A stretch of DNA of 23,796 bases from VXYL01 sp047518105 (GTDB taxonomy: Bacteria > Pseudomonadota > Gammaproteobacteria > Pseudomonadales > Azotimanducaceae), in contig JAKZRQ010000202.1 of the NCBI GenBank assembly GCA_047518105.1, positions 1-23,796 on the forward strand, read 5' to 3'. The notes under the pieces are model-generated. The model was not told where the DNA came from, made no database searches, and saw only the letters and a program-made list of their open reading frames with translations. The position numbers and the translations under genes were made by a program. Of this stretch, positions 1-9,437 are shown piece after piece; the first letter of the stretch is position 1; each line of letters begins with the position of its first letter.

Positions 1-56
1 TGCCCGGAACGTTCCGGCGACCACTGACACGTCATTTCAAGGGTGTTCGACCACTA

Positions 57-320
57 GTGTCGTGTCCCGCAAGTTTCTGGTATTTCAGCGCGTCCCACGG
101 GGTCTGTGGCAAGGCGCGTCCCCGCCGGGAATGGCGGACCCATTGCCAAGGGGCGCAACGCGGCCACAGGCCCCGTGGGGCGCGCCCTTCGGGAGTTCGC
201 CATGCGCGCCACTGCGGCGTTGTGGTCCTTGCCAATAGGCCCGATATTCCCTGCGGACCACGCCTTGCATTGACGCGCATGGCGAACTCTGAAACACCAG
301 AAACTTGCGGGACACGGCAC
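57..320. repeat. Fold-back (MITE/BIME-like) repeat element
   Basis: A 264-bp non-coding element is bounded by 32-bp inverted ends at 57-88 and 289-320 that match at 30 of 32 positions (core CGTGTCCCGCAAGTTTCTGG). Inside are two side-by-side hairpins. One has 23-bp arms at 88-110 and 163-185 (21 of 23 paired). The other has perfect 16-bp arms at 193-208 and 274-289. The hairpin centres resemble each other when one is reverse-complemented, so the element looks like two diverged inverted copies of a roughly 100-bp unit. No clear target duplication flanks it, and short reading frames inside look incidental. I infer a non-autonomous mobile or dispersed palindromic repeat. From 321 to 464 nothing further is visible. 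Confidence 0.75.
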
Positions 321-464
321 AAGCATGTGATTGGACGCTCTCAAGCGCGGAGCGCCGGATAGCCGCCGCCGTGCGAGAAGGTTCCGCCGGCAGCGCGGGC
401 CCGTGGTCAGCCGCCCCGGGGCACAAGCCATCACCGCAGCGACAACCGCCGGACGCCATGCGGG

Positions 465-470
465 TACAAT
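465..470 (+). promoter_or_regulatory. Candidate -10 box for nrdR operon
   Basis: TACAAT matches the sigma-70 -10 consensus at five of six positions and ends six bases before the nrdR ATG. No good -35 hexamer lies at 16-18 bp spacing. If used, the transcript would start at or very near the start codon, giving a leaderless or nearly leaderless mRNA. Confidence 0.35.
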
Positions 471-476
471 CCCGGC

Positions 477-941
477 ATGCACTGCCCGTTCTGCAGCGCC
501 GTCGACACGAAGGTGATCGACTCCCGGCTGGTATCCGGTGGCGACCAGGTGCGGCGACGCCGGGAGTGCCTGACCTGCACCGAACGCTTCACCACCTTCG
601 AGAGCGCAGAGTTGGTGATGCCGCGCGTGATCAAGGGCAACGGCGACCGGGAACCGTTCAACGAAGACAAGCTGCGCGCCGGCCTTGCACGCGCCTTGGA
701 GAAGAGGCCGGTCTCGATGGAAGAACTGGACACTATGATCAACCGCATCCAGCACGACCTGCGTGCCACCGGCGAGCGCGAACTGCCGTCCCGGAGCATC
801 GGCGAGGCTGTGATGACACAACTCAAGCAGGTCGACCAGGTCGCCTACGTGCGCTTTGCATCGGTATACCGCGACTTCCAGGACATCAGCGCGTTCTCGG
901 AGGAGATCGCGCGGCTCAAGGTCGAGCTCGAAGGCTCGTGA
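477..941 (+). CDS. nrdR: Transcriptional repressor NrdR
   Basis: A 154-residue protein with the full NrdR architecture. The N-terminal zinc ribbon has Cys3, Cys6, Cys31 and Cys34 (MHCPFC and CLTC). It is followed by a basic RRRR stretch and an ATP-cone domain from about residue 49 to 139. NrdR senses ATP/dATP through the cone and represses ribonucleotide reductase genes by binding NrdR boxes. Length and the MHCPFC start are typical, so the ATG at 477 is secure. It heads an operon with ribD, whose GTG start overlaps the nrdR stop by four bases. The nrdR-rib-nusB order is common in gammaproteobacteria. No NrdR box was recognised in this window. Confidence 0.97.
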   Translation: MHCPFCSAVDTKVIDSRLVSGGDQVRRRRECLTCTERFTTFESAELVMPRVIKGNGDREPFNEDKLRAGLARALEKRPVSMEELDTMINRIQHDLRATGERELPSRSIGEAVMTQLKQVDQVAYVRFASVYRDFQDISAFSEEIARLKVELEGS

Positions 942-2029
942 TCGGCGACGTGGATCGCCTGTTCCTGCGCCGTGCCGTCGAACTCGCGGAACGGGGCACC
1001 AACAGCGTCACACCGAACCCGCGGGTCGGTTGCGTGATCGTCCGCGACGGGCGGGTGATCGGACGCGGCTGGCATGTCCGAAGCGGCGAAGAACACGCCG
1101 AGGTCAACGCCATGGCGGATGCCGGCGGTGACATCCGGGGTGCCACGGTCTACGTGTCGCTCGAGCCTTGCTGCCACACCGGCCTGCAACCGCCCTGTAC
1201 CGACGCCCTGATCCAGGGCGGAGTGGCGCGCGTCGTCGGAGCAATGGAAGATCCCGACCGGCGCGTCCGCGGCCAAGGCTACCGATTGCTGCGGGCGGCG
1301 GGCATCGAGGTGGACTCCACCGAGCTGCCCCAAGCGCTGGCGCTGAACGCCGGCTTCCTGAAGCGAACAACCCACGGCCAGCCGCTGGTGCGCATCAAGA
1401 TCGCGGCGTCCATGGACGGACGCACGGCCATGGCGGACGGCGAGAGCCGCTGGATCACCTCGCCCGAGGCGCGGGCCGACGTGCAGGCCTGGCGAGCCCG
1501 AAGCTGCGCGATCCTCACCGGCATCGGTACGGTTCTCGCCGACGATCCACGGCTGAACGTGCGGGATAGGGCGTTCGCCGCCGACGGCTGCATCCGCCAA
1601 CCCCTGATCGCGGTTGCCGACAACCTGGGCCGAACCCCGACGAAAGCGAAGATCTTCGCCCGTGGTAGGCGGGTGGTCGTCTTTTCAGGGCAGGAAGCGC
1701 CTGATCGCCATCCGTGCGCCCAAGTGGTTCGCCAACAGGGCGCTGCGGTCGATCTGGGTGCCGCGCTCCACTGGCTGGCAAACGCCGGATGCAGCGAAGT
1801 GCTGGTGGAAGCCGGCGCGACCCTGACCGGCGCGGTGTTTCGCGCAGAACTATGGGACGAGGCCGTGATCTACCTCGCGCCAAAGCTCCTCGGCGACACC
1901 GCGATGCCCATGGCGAGACTTGCCGTGGAGCGGCTGGCGCTCGCCTGCAACGGGACGATCCGCTCCGCGGTGCCCCTGGGTCGGGACCTCAGGGTGGTGC
2001 TGTCGCGCGAACGGCAACCCGGTCCATGA
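938..2029 (+). CDS. ribD: Bifunctional riboflavin deaminase/reductase RibD
   Basis: A 363-residue protein carrying out the second and third steps of riboflavin synthesis: deamination of the pyrimidine from GTP, then NADPH reduction of its ribosyl side chain. The deaminase domain (about 5-145) has the zinc ligands His53, Cys78 and Cys87 and catalytic Glu55 within HAEVNA and EPCCHTGLQPPC. The reductase domain follows (about 146-360), with KIAASMDGRTA and LVEAGATLTGAVF. The start is taken as GTG at 938, forming GTGA with the nrdR stop; GTG at 950 is also possible. The frame stays open upstream to 305, but that part overlaps nrdR and is not homologous. Downstream, the ribE, ribBA and ribH genes usual in this cluster are missing, and nusB follows directly. 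Confidence 0.96.
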   Translation: MIGDVDRLFLRRAVELAERGTNSVTPNPRVGCVIVRDGRVIGRGWHVRSGEEHAEVNAMADAGGDIRGATVYVSLEPCCHTGLQPPCTDALIQGGVARVVGAMEDPDRRVRGQGYRLLRAAGIEVDSTELPQALALNAGFLKRTTHGQPLVRIKIAASMDGRTAMADGESRWITSPEARADVQAWRARSCAILTGIGTVLADDPRLNVRDRAFAADGCIRQPLIAVADNLGRTPTKAKIFARGRRVVVFSGQEAPDRHPCAQVVRQQGAAVDLGAALHWLANAGCSEVLVEAGATLTGAVFRAELWDEAVIYLAPKLLGDTAMPMARLAVERLALACNGTIRSAVPLGRDLRVVLSRERQPGP

Positions 2030-2460
2030 GCCGCTCGTCCGTCGGTCCATGGGCGCGGCGGCGCGCCCGGCGCGCGTTGCTGCAGGCCATCTATGCGTGG
2101 CAGATGACCGATGCCGACCTTGCCGACATCGCGGCGCAGTTCTCGGCGAAGGGGCTGAAGCGCGCCGACGTCGACTACTTCCAAAGCTGCCTGCGCGGTG
2201 TGCTGCGGGGCGTCGAGACGTTGGACCCGCTGTTCGAGCCCTACCTCGACCGCCGCATCGATCAACTCGACCACGTGGAACGGGCCATCCTGCGGGCGGG
2301 GACGTTCGAACTGCGCGAACGGCTCGATGTGCCGGTCCCGGTGGTGATCGACGAGTGGGTGGAACTGGCGAAGACCTTCGGCGCCCAAGAGAGTTTCCGC
2401 TACATCAACGGCGTGTTGGACCGGGTCGCCCGCGCCGTGCGCGTAGAACTCAAGGCATGA
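2026..2460 (+). CDS. nusB: Transcription antitermination factor NusB
   Basis: A 144-residue, all-helical NusB protein. The N-terminal RRRARRALLQAIYAWQ is the arginine-rich first helix that contacts boxA RNA. The VERAILRAGTFEL and PVPVVIDEWVELAKTFG segments and the terminal YINGVLDRVAR are diagnostic of the family. NusB pairs with NusE (ribosomal protein S10) on boxA for rRNA antitermination. The ATG at 2026 overlaps the ribD stop as ATGA and gives the normal family length. The stop overlaps the thiL start in the same way, suggesting translational coupling through the operon. Confidence 0.96.
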   Translation: MSRSSVGPWARRRARRALLQAIYAWQMTDADLADIAAQFSAKGLKRADVDYFQSCLRGVLRGVETLDPLFEPYLDRRIDQLDHVERAILRAGTFELRERLDVPVPVVIDEWVELAKTFGAQESFRYINGVLDRVARAVRVELKA

Positions 2461-3401
2461 GCGATGAATTCGACCTGATCGGGCTGATCATCGCCGCACT
2501 CGGCGACGCCGCCACCGGCCCCGGCGTGGTGGTCGGCCCCGGTGACGATGCCGCCGTCATGGAAGTGCCGAAGGCGCATCAGCTTGTGGTTTCCACGGAC
2601 ACGCTCGTCGCCGACCGGCACTATCCGGCCGGCGCATGCGCCGACGCCATCGGCTATCGGAGCCTGGCGGTGGCGACCTCCGATCTGGCCGCGATGGGTG
2701 CCGAGCCCGCCTACGCGACCGTTTCGCTGGTCATCGAACGGCTCACGCGCGGCTGGGCGAAACGGTATGCCAACGGCTTGGCATGGGCCGCCCGCGACTT
2801 CGGAATCGCCATCGTCGGCGGCAATGTCGCCCGTGGCCCGCAGAGCATCACGGTGACCGTCCATGGCCACGTGCCCGCAGGTCACGCGATCACCCGCTCG
2901 GGCGGGATGCCCGGGGATCGGATCTACGTCACGGGCACACTCGGTGGCGCGGGTTTGGCGTTGGGAGACGAAGGCTTGGGCGAGTGTTCGTTGGATGCGC
3001 TGATCCACGACTCGCCTCTTGGCCGCTATTGGATGCCGCAACCACGCATCGCGCTCGGGATCGCCCTGCGCGGTGTCGCGAGTGCTGCCATCGACATCTC
3101 CGACGGACTTTCCTCCGACCTCGCGCACCTATGCCGGGCAAGCAGGACCGGCTGCGACGCCGAACTGTCCAGCGTTCCCGTCTTTGCCGGTGCGCAGCCG
3201 CTCGACGCCGCAGCCGCCGGCGACGACTACGAACTGGCTTTCGCGTCGGCGGCGGACCCAAGCGTGATCGAGAATCTTGCCCGGCAAGCGGGCGTTGCGG
3301 CGACTCCCATCGCCACCTTGCATGAGGGGTCCGATTCCGCCGTGCGCTGGTTCGACCACGGCGTTCCTGTCCAAGTCCGAGAGGGATTTCGTCATTTCTG
3401 A
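2457..3401 (+). CDS. thiL: Thiamine-monophosphate kinase ThiL
   Basis: A 314-residue protein of the AIR synthase/PurM-like ATP-grasp-independent kinase fold, which phosphorylates thiamine monophosphate to the active cofactor thiamine diphosphate. Visible motifs in order are GPGDDAAV (Mg-ATP, near residue 23), STDTLVADRHY, RSLAVATSDLAAMGA, IVGGNVARG, DISDGLSSDLAHL and AAGDDYEL near the C terminus. All acidic metal-binding residues of the family appear present. The start ATG at 2457 overlaps the nusB stop (ATGA). Upstream in-frame sequence belongs to the nusB region and is not part of the protein. The nusB-thiL-pgpA order is conserved in gammaproteobacteria. Confidence 0.96.
   Translation: MSDEFDLIGLIIAALGDAATGPGVVVGPGDDAAVMEVPKAHQLVVSTDTLVADRHYPAGACADAIGYRSLAVATSDLAAMGAEPAYATVSLVIERLTRGWAKRYANGLAWAARDFGIAIVGGNVARGPQSITVTVHGHVPAGHAITRSGGMPGDRIYVTGTLGGAGLALGDEGLGECSLDALIHDSPLGRYWMPQPRIALGIALRGVASAAIDISDGLSSDLAHLCRASRTGCDAELSSVPVFAGAQPLDAAAAGDDYELAFASAADPSVIENLARQAGVAATPIATLHEGSDSAVRWFDHGVPVQVREGFRHF
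3379..3386 (+). promoter_or_regulatory. Shine-Dalgarno deciding the pgpA start
   Basis: GAGAGGGA lies inside the thiL 3' end, seven bases before an ATT codon in the pgpA frame. It is the only good ribosome binding site near the expected N terminus of PgpA. Confidence 0.45.
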
Positions 3402-3885
3402 CCACCACGCCAAGCTCGGCTTTCGCCATCTGCGCGACCCGCTGGTGTTCGTCGCCACCGGCGCGGGCTGCGGGCTCTCGCCCGTCGCTCCCGGAACCGT
3501 CGGCTCGCTCCTCGGGGTGGTCGTCTGGTGGTTCGTGTTCGCCGATCTCGATCTCTACACGAGAACGGCCGCCGCGTTTGCCGCATTCGCCGGCGGTGCC
3601 TTTCTCATCGAGCGCCTGCTGGCGCGCAACCCCCTAGGCGATGCGCCGGCGATCGTCCTCGACGAGATCGTCGGTGTCTGGTTCGCTCTGCTGGCGGCGC
3701 CGAAGTCGCTGGCTTGGGTGGCCGCCGCCTTCGTCCTGTTCCGGATCGCCGACATCGCAAAACCGTGGCCCGTATCCTGGGCGGACCGGTCGGTCAAGGG
3801 CGGCCTGGGGATCATGCTGGACGACTGGATCGCGGGTTTCGCGGTTGCAGCCGTGCTGGTCGTCGCCCGATTGGTGCTCGGATAG
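3394..3885 (+). CDS. pgpA: Phosphatidylglycerophosphatase A
   Basis: An inner-membrane protein that dephosphorylates phosphatidylglycerophosphate to phosphatidylglycerol. Conserved segments are GAGCGLSPVAPGTVGSL, VLDEIVGVW, FRIADIAKPWPVSWADRSVKGGLGIMLDDWIAG, plus several hydrophobic spans. The start is unusual. No ATG, GTG or TTG lies where the family begins. An ATT at 3394 follows a GAGAGGGA ribosome binding site by seven bases, overlaps the thiL stop by eight, and gives 163 residues, close to the usual length. Alternatives are ATG 3322 (187 residues, no ribosome binding site, 80-base overlap with thiL) or an internal GTG near 3442 that would remove conserved residues. Identity is secure; the start is moderate. 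It is the last gene of the operon. Confidence 0.93.
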   Translation: MSDHHAKLGFRHLRDPLVFVATGAGCGLSPVAPGTVGSLLGVVVWWFVFADLDLYTRTAAAFAAFAGGAFLIERLLARNPLGDAPAIVLDEIVGVWFALLAAPKSLAWVAAAFVLFRIADIAKPWPVSWADRSVKGGLGIMLDDWIAGFAVAAVLVVARLVLG

Positions 3886-3928
3886 CGACCCGGGCCGACC
3901 TCGCCAGCTCGGCTCAAGCCGTCCCGAA

Positions 3929-4131
3929 CTAGCCCGCATTTCTCACCAGGCCGCTTGTCGGCGTAAAAAAGCTCTTGGGTTTCACTAGTTTGGCCGCGAT
4001 GTCGATGATCGCGCCGATGCGCCGATGGCGGACTGCGCTGGCCGCGCCCTCGCGGGTCTTTTGGGCCCGTGTGTACACGGGGCCAAAATCCTCCGCGATC
4101 ATCACGGCCCCTGGTGAGAAATGCGGGCTAG
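3929..4131. mobile_element. MITE-like element, copy 1 (complete)
   Basis: A 203-bp element bounded by perfect 21-bp inverted repeats at 3929-3949 and 4111-4131 (core AGCCCGCATTTCTCACCAG). It lies between the converging pgpA and xseB genes. A nearly identical, same-orientation copy starts at 23660. Compared with that copy it has a handful of substitutions and a tandem duplication of the 8-mer GCGCCGAT near 4010-4028. A minus-strand frame of about 60 codons runs through the element, but the 8-bp difference breaks this frame in the other copy, so it is not maintained as a protein. The ends resemble those of an IS element deleted for its transposase. IS1380-type ends are a possibility I cannot confirm. 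Confidence 0.8.
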
Positions 4132-4367
4132 GACGTGGTGTCCGCTTCGCCCGTCGGATCGGACAAATCCAGTTCATCGCCTTCCTGGGTCAGCGCCTTG
4201 ATCCGCAACTCCGCACCGCGCAACGCGGATTGGCAATCGCGCGTCAACTTGATGCCGCGTTCGAATGCCGCCAAGGACTCCTCGAGGCTCAAGGAACCCG
4301 CCTCCATCTTGGCGACGAGCGCCTCCAGTTCCGCAAGGGCCGCCTCGAAATCGATTGGTTCGTCCAT
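4128..4367 (-). CDS. xseB: Exodeoxyribonuclease VII small subunit
   Basis: A 79-residue XseB with the classic signature: FEAALAELEALVAKMEAGSLSLEESLAAFERGIKL, then RDCQSALRGAELRI and an acidic tail. It is the small, coiled-coil subunit that assembles with XseA into exonuclease VII, which degrades single-stranded DNA. The start is the ATG at 4367, which gives the normal length; the frame is open further upstream but overlaps the preceding gene. The TAG stop (4128-4130) lies within the terminal repeat of the MITE-like element, so the element has set the 3' end of the gene. The last residues (GEADTTS) are beyond the conserved core. The usual downstream partner ispA is absent here. Confidence 0.92.
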   Translation of the reverse strand: MDEPIDFEAALAELEALVAKMEAGSLSLEESLAAFERGIKLTRDCQSALRGAELRIKALTQEGDELDLSDPTGEADTTS

Positions 4368-4381
4368 GCTGCCCAAACCGC

Positions 4382-4651
4382 CTACGCGGATCGATGCCCG
4401 TCGATCGCCGCTTCGATGGAGAAGGACGCGCCGTTGACCAGATGCCACCGCGCCGTTTCCGGATCGAGTTCGATCAAGCCCATTCTTTCCAGGAGGGTCA
4501 ACTCGCCCCGGACCTCCCAAGCACCGCAGGACGAACCCTTGTCTCGTAGGTAAGCGGTCACATCGCCGGGCTGGAAGGTCTCCCTTCCGGCGTCTCGAAG
4601 AGCGGTTACCGCTTCGAACATGATTTTCGTGCGCCTCGCTCGCTCGCTCAC
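4382..4651 (-). CDS. Small protein, possible winged-helix fold
   Basis: An 89-residue protein that I do not recognise. The middle (about residues 24-72), with FQPGDVTAYLRDKG, WEVRGELTLLERMGLIELD and ARWHLV, has the helix-turn-helix and beta-wing spacing of a small winged-helix domain. This is an inference from pattern only. GTG at 4651 is preferred as start because AAGGGA lies about five bases upstream; the internal ATG at 4621 has no ribosome binding site. The first residues (SERARR) come from a GCGAGC-rich tandem stretch. It ends 14 bases before the xseB start on the same strand, so the two are probably co-transcribed. No catalytic motif or signal peptide is seen. Confidence 0.7.
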   Translation of the reverse strand: MSERARRTKIMFEAVTALRDAGRETFQPGDVTAYLRDKGSSCGAWEVRGELTLLERMGLIELDPETARWHLVNGASFSIEAAIDGHRSA

Positions 4652-4788
4652 TGAAGTCCCTTGGGCCGGCCGCGCGGCTTTGTACCAGAAAACGGCGGCT
4701 TCGCCTACCTGCGGTTCTACCCGCCCGGCACCGTCAGGCGCTCGCTCGCGCAGCGAGGCGTGCCGAATGCCTCGGTGAGTCGCCTAGA

Positions 4789-5487
4789 TCACCACTTCTC
4801 GCCGAACGGGCGGATCGTGACATCAAACGTCCAGCCGCTCCGCGATTGGTGGGCCAGATGCCAGACTTCCTCGGCGATGTCGCGGGGCTTGCAGAAGAAG
4901 TCGTCCGAGGCGCCGGGGCTGCGTCTTCGCGCCCAAGGCGAGTCGATTACGGCGTCGATGGCGAGGTAGGCGACATGCACCCCCTTCGGTCCCAATGTGC
5001 GGGCCATGGACTCGGCCAGGATCCGTTGACCCGCCTTGGTCGGTGCGAACCCTGCAAATCCGGGTTTGCCCCGGTAGGCAGCGGTATTCCCGGTACAGAT
5101 GACCGCGCCCGCCCCGCGTTCGACCATCCCTGGCGCGACGAGTTGGCCAAGGCGCAGCAAGGCGACCACGTCGACGGCGAAATTCCGCTCGAGCACCTCG
5201 GCGTCGATCGCCGTGAACTCGCCGAAGGCCCCGCCGACCGCGTTGTGGACAACCACTTCGGGCGCTCCTAGGCGCTCGGTCACCTCGGCGACAACGGCAC
5301 CGAGAGCATCCGCGTCGGTGACGTCGCAGGGGAAGGCGTGGGCGTCGTCCGTTTCCGCTTCGAGCGCGGCCAATCGCCCGGCGCTGCGCGCCAGCATGGC
5401 CACTTGGAAAGCGCCCGCGAATCGGCGGGTGATGGCGGCGCCCGTACCCGGACCGACACCGGTGACGAGGCAGACCCTATTGCTCAT
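4789..5487 (-). CDS. Short-chain dehydrogenase/reductase family protein
   Basis: A 232-residue Rossmann-fold SDR protein with the cofactor motif TGVGPGTG (residues 9-16), CDVTDAD (54-60) and the HNAVGG form of NNAG (81-86). The catalytic YxxxK is replaced by FAPTK (Phe147, Lys151) inside GFAGFAPTKAGQRILAESMA, so the usual proton-donating tyrosine is missing. The GPKGVHVAYLAIDAVID stretch matches an SDR subgroup where this position is commonly not Tyr. Substrate is unknown. ATG at 5487 follows AGGTGG by five bases and lies nine bases after the greA stop; a GTG at 5496 directly abuts that stop. It is probably co-transcribed with greA, an unusual partner. A 137-bp gap with a CTCGCT/AGCGAG hairpin (4741-4757) lies downstream. 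Confidence 0.9.
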   Translation of the reverse strand: MSNRVCLVTGVGPGTGAAITRRFAGAFQVAMLARSAGRLAALEAETDDAHAFPCDVTDADALGAVVAEVTERLGAPEVVVHNAVGGAFGEFTAIDAEVLERNFAVDVVALLRLGQLVAPGMVERGAGAVICTGNTAAYRGKPGFAGFAPTKAGQRILAESMARTLGPKGVHVAYLAIDAVIDSPWARRRSPGASDDFFCKPRDIAEEVWHLAHQSRSGWTFDVTIRPFGEKW

Positions 5488-5496
5488 TCCGGCCAC

Positions 5497-5970
5497 CTAC
5501 AGGAGGGACACTTCGCCGATCTCGTACTCGCGGCTGCCCTGAGGCGTGTCAACGACCAGGGAGTCTCCCTCGGGTTTACCAATCATCGCCCGCGCGAGGG
5601 GTGACATGACCGAAATCTTGTTCTCCTTGATGTCCGCCTCGTCCTCGCCGACGATCTTGTAGCGAACCTCTTCGTCCGTTTCCAGGTCGAGGAGGGCGAC
5701 CGTTGCGCCGAACACCACTTTCCCCGTCGGCTTGATCTTCGCGATGTCGATGATCTGCGCGTCGCTGAGCCGGGACTCGATCAGGCGGATCCGCGCCTCG
5801 GCAAATCCTTGCTGATCCTTCGCCGCGTGATACTCGGCGTTCTCGCGCAGGTCGCCATGCTCCCGCGCTTCGGCGATGGCCCTGACGATCCTCGGCCGCA
5901 CCACGTTCTTGAGATGCGCCAATTCCTCCCGCAGCATCTCGGCGCCTTCCACGGTCATGGGCGTAGGCAT
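5497..5970 (-). CDS. greA: Transcript cleavage factor GreA
   Basis: A 157-residue GreA. The N-terminal coiled coil starts TPMTVEGAEMLREELAHLK and contains the GDLRENAEYHAAKDQQ segment carrying the acidic tip residues. The C-terminal FKBP-like domain has VVFGATVALLDLETDEEVRYKIVGEDEAD and ISVMSPLARAMIGKPEGD. GreA enters the RNA polymerase secondary channel and stimulates cleavage of backtracked transcripts. The start is the ATG at 5970, which matches the family N terminus; a TTG 18 bases upstream is less likely. The gene follows carB on the same strand after 224 bases, the carA-carB-greA order seen widely in gammaproteobacteria. A -10-like box suggests its own promoter. Confidence 0.97.
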   Translation of the reverse strand: MPTPMTVEGAEMLREELAHLKNVVRPRIVRAIAEAREHGDLRENAEYHAAKDQQGFAEARIRLIESRLSDAQIIDIAKIKPTGKVVFGATVALLDLETDEEVRYKIVGEDEADIKENKISVMSPLARAMIGKPEGDSLVVDTPQGSREYEIGEVSLL

Positions 5971-5991
5971 GGTCCGGACTTCCACCAAACG

Positions 5992-5997
5992 ACTATA
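5992..5997 (-). promoter_or_regulatory. Candidate -10 box for greA
   Basis: On the minus strand the hexamer reads TATAGT, five of six to consensus, and ends 21 bases before the greA ATG. No convincing -35 element at normal spacing is visible. The rest of the carB-greA gap (5998-6194) shows no gene. A GCAACC/GGTTGC hairpin at 6157-6176 lacks a T tract. Confidence 0.35.
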
Positions 5998-6194
5998 CGA
6001 AACCGCCTAGGTGTGCGGTGCCTTCAATCGTTGGCGCACCACCTCTTCCTGTTCGCGGGCAGGCTTGGTGTAGCACAATTCATGACACAGCGCGAGTGTC
6101 GGGCCGCAGCATGACCAGCATGGGGCCGCCGTTCTCACCAGAATGATCCGTCAAGCGCAACCTGCTTGAGGGTTGCCGTGCCGACGGCGGCGTG

Positions 6195-9433
<3,239 letters not shown>

Positions 9434-9437
<4 letters not shown>

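Noticed and set aside
305..937. Upstream extension of the ribD frame
   Set aside because: It overlaps nrdR in another frame and lacks homology; the GTGA overlap start gives a normal RibD.
3929..4177. 82-codon minus-strand frame through MITE copy 1
   Set aside because: The 8-bp tandem-unit difference in copy 2 shifts this frame, so it is not conserved as protein; it also overlaps xseB in another frame.
4741..4757. CTCGCT/AGCGAG hairpin after the SDR gene as a terminator
   Set aside because: It lacks a following T tract and lies in a GCGAGC-rich stretch where such pairing arises easily.
6157..6176. GCAACC/GGTTGC hairpin after carB as a terminator
   Set aside because: The six-bp stem has an eight-base loop and no T tract on either strand; too weak to call.
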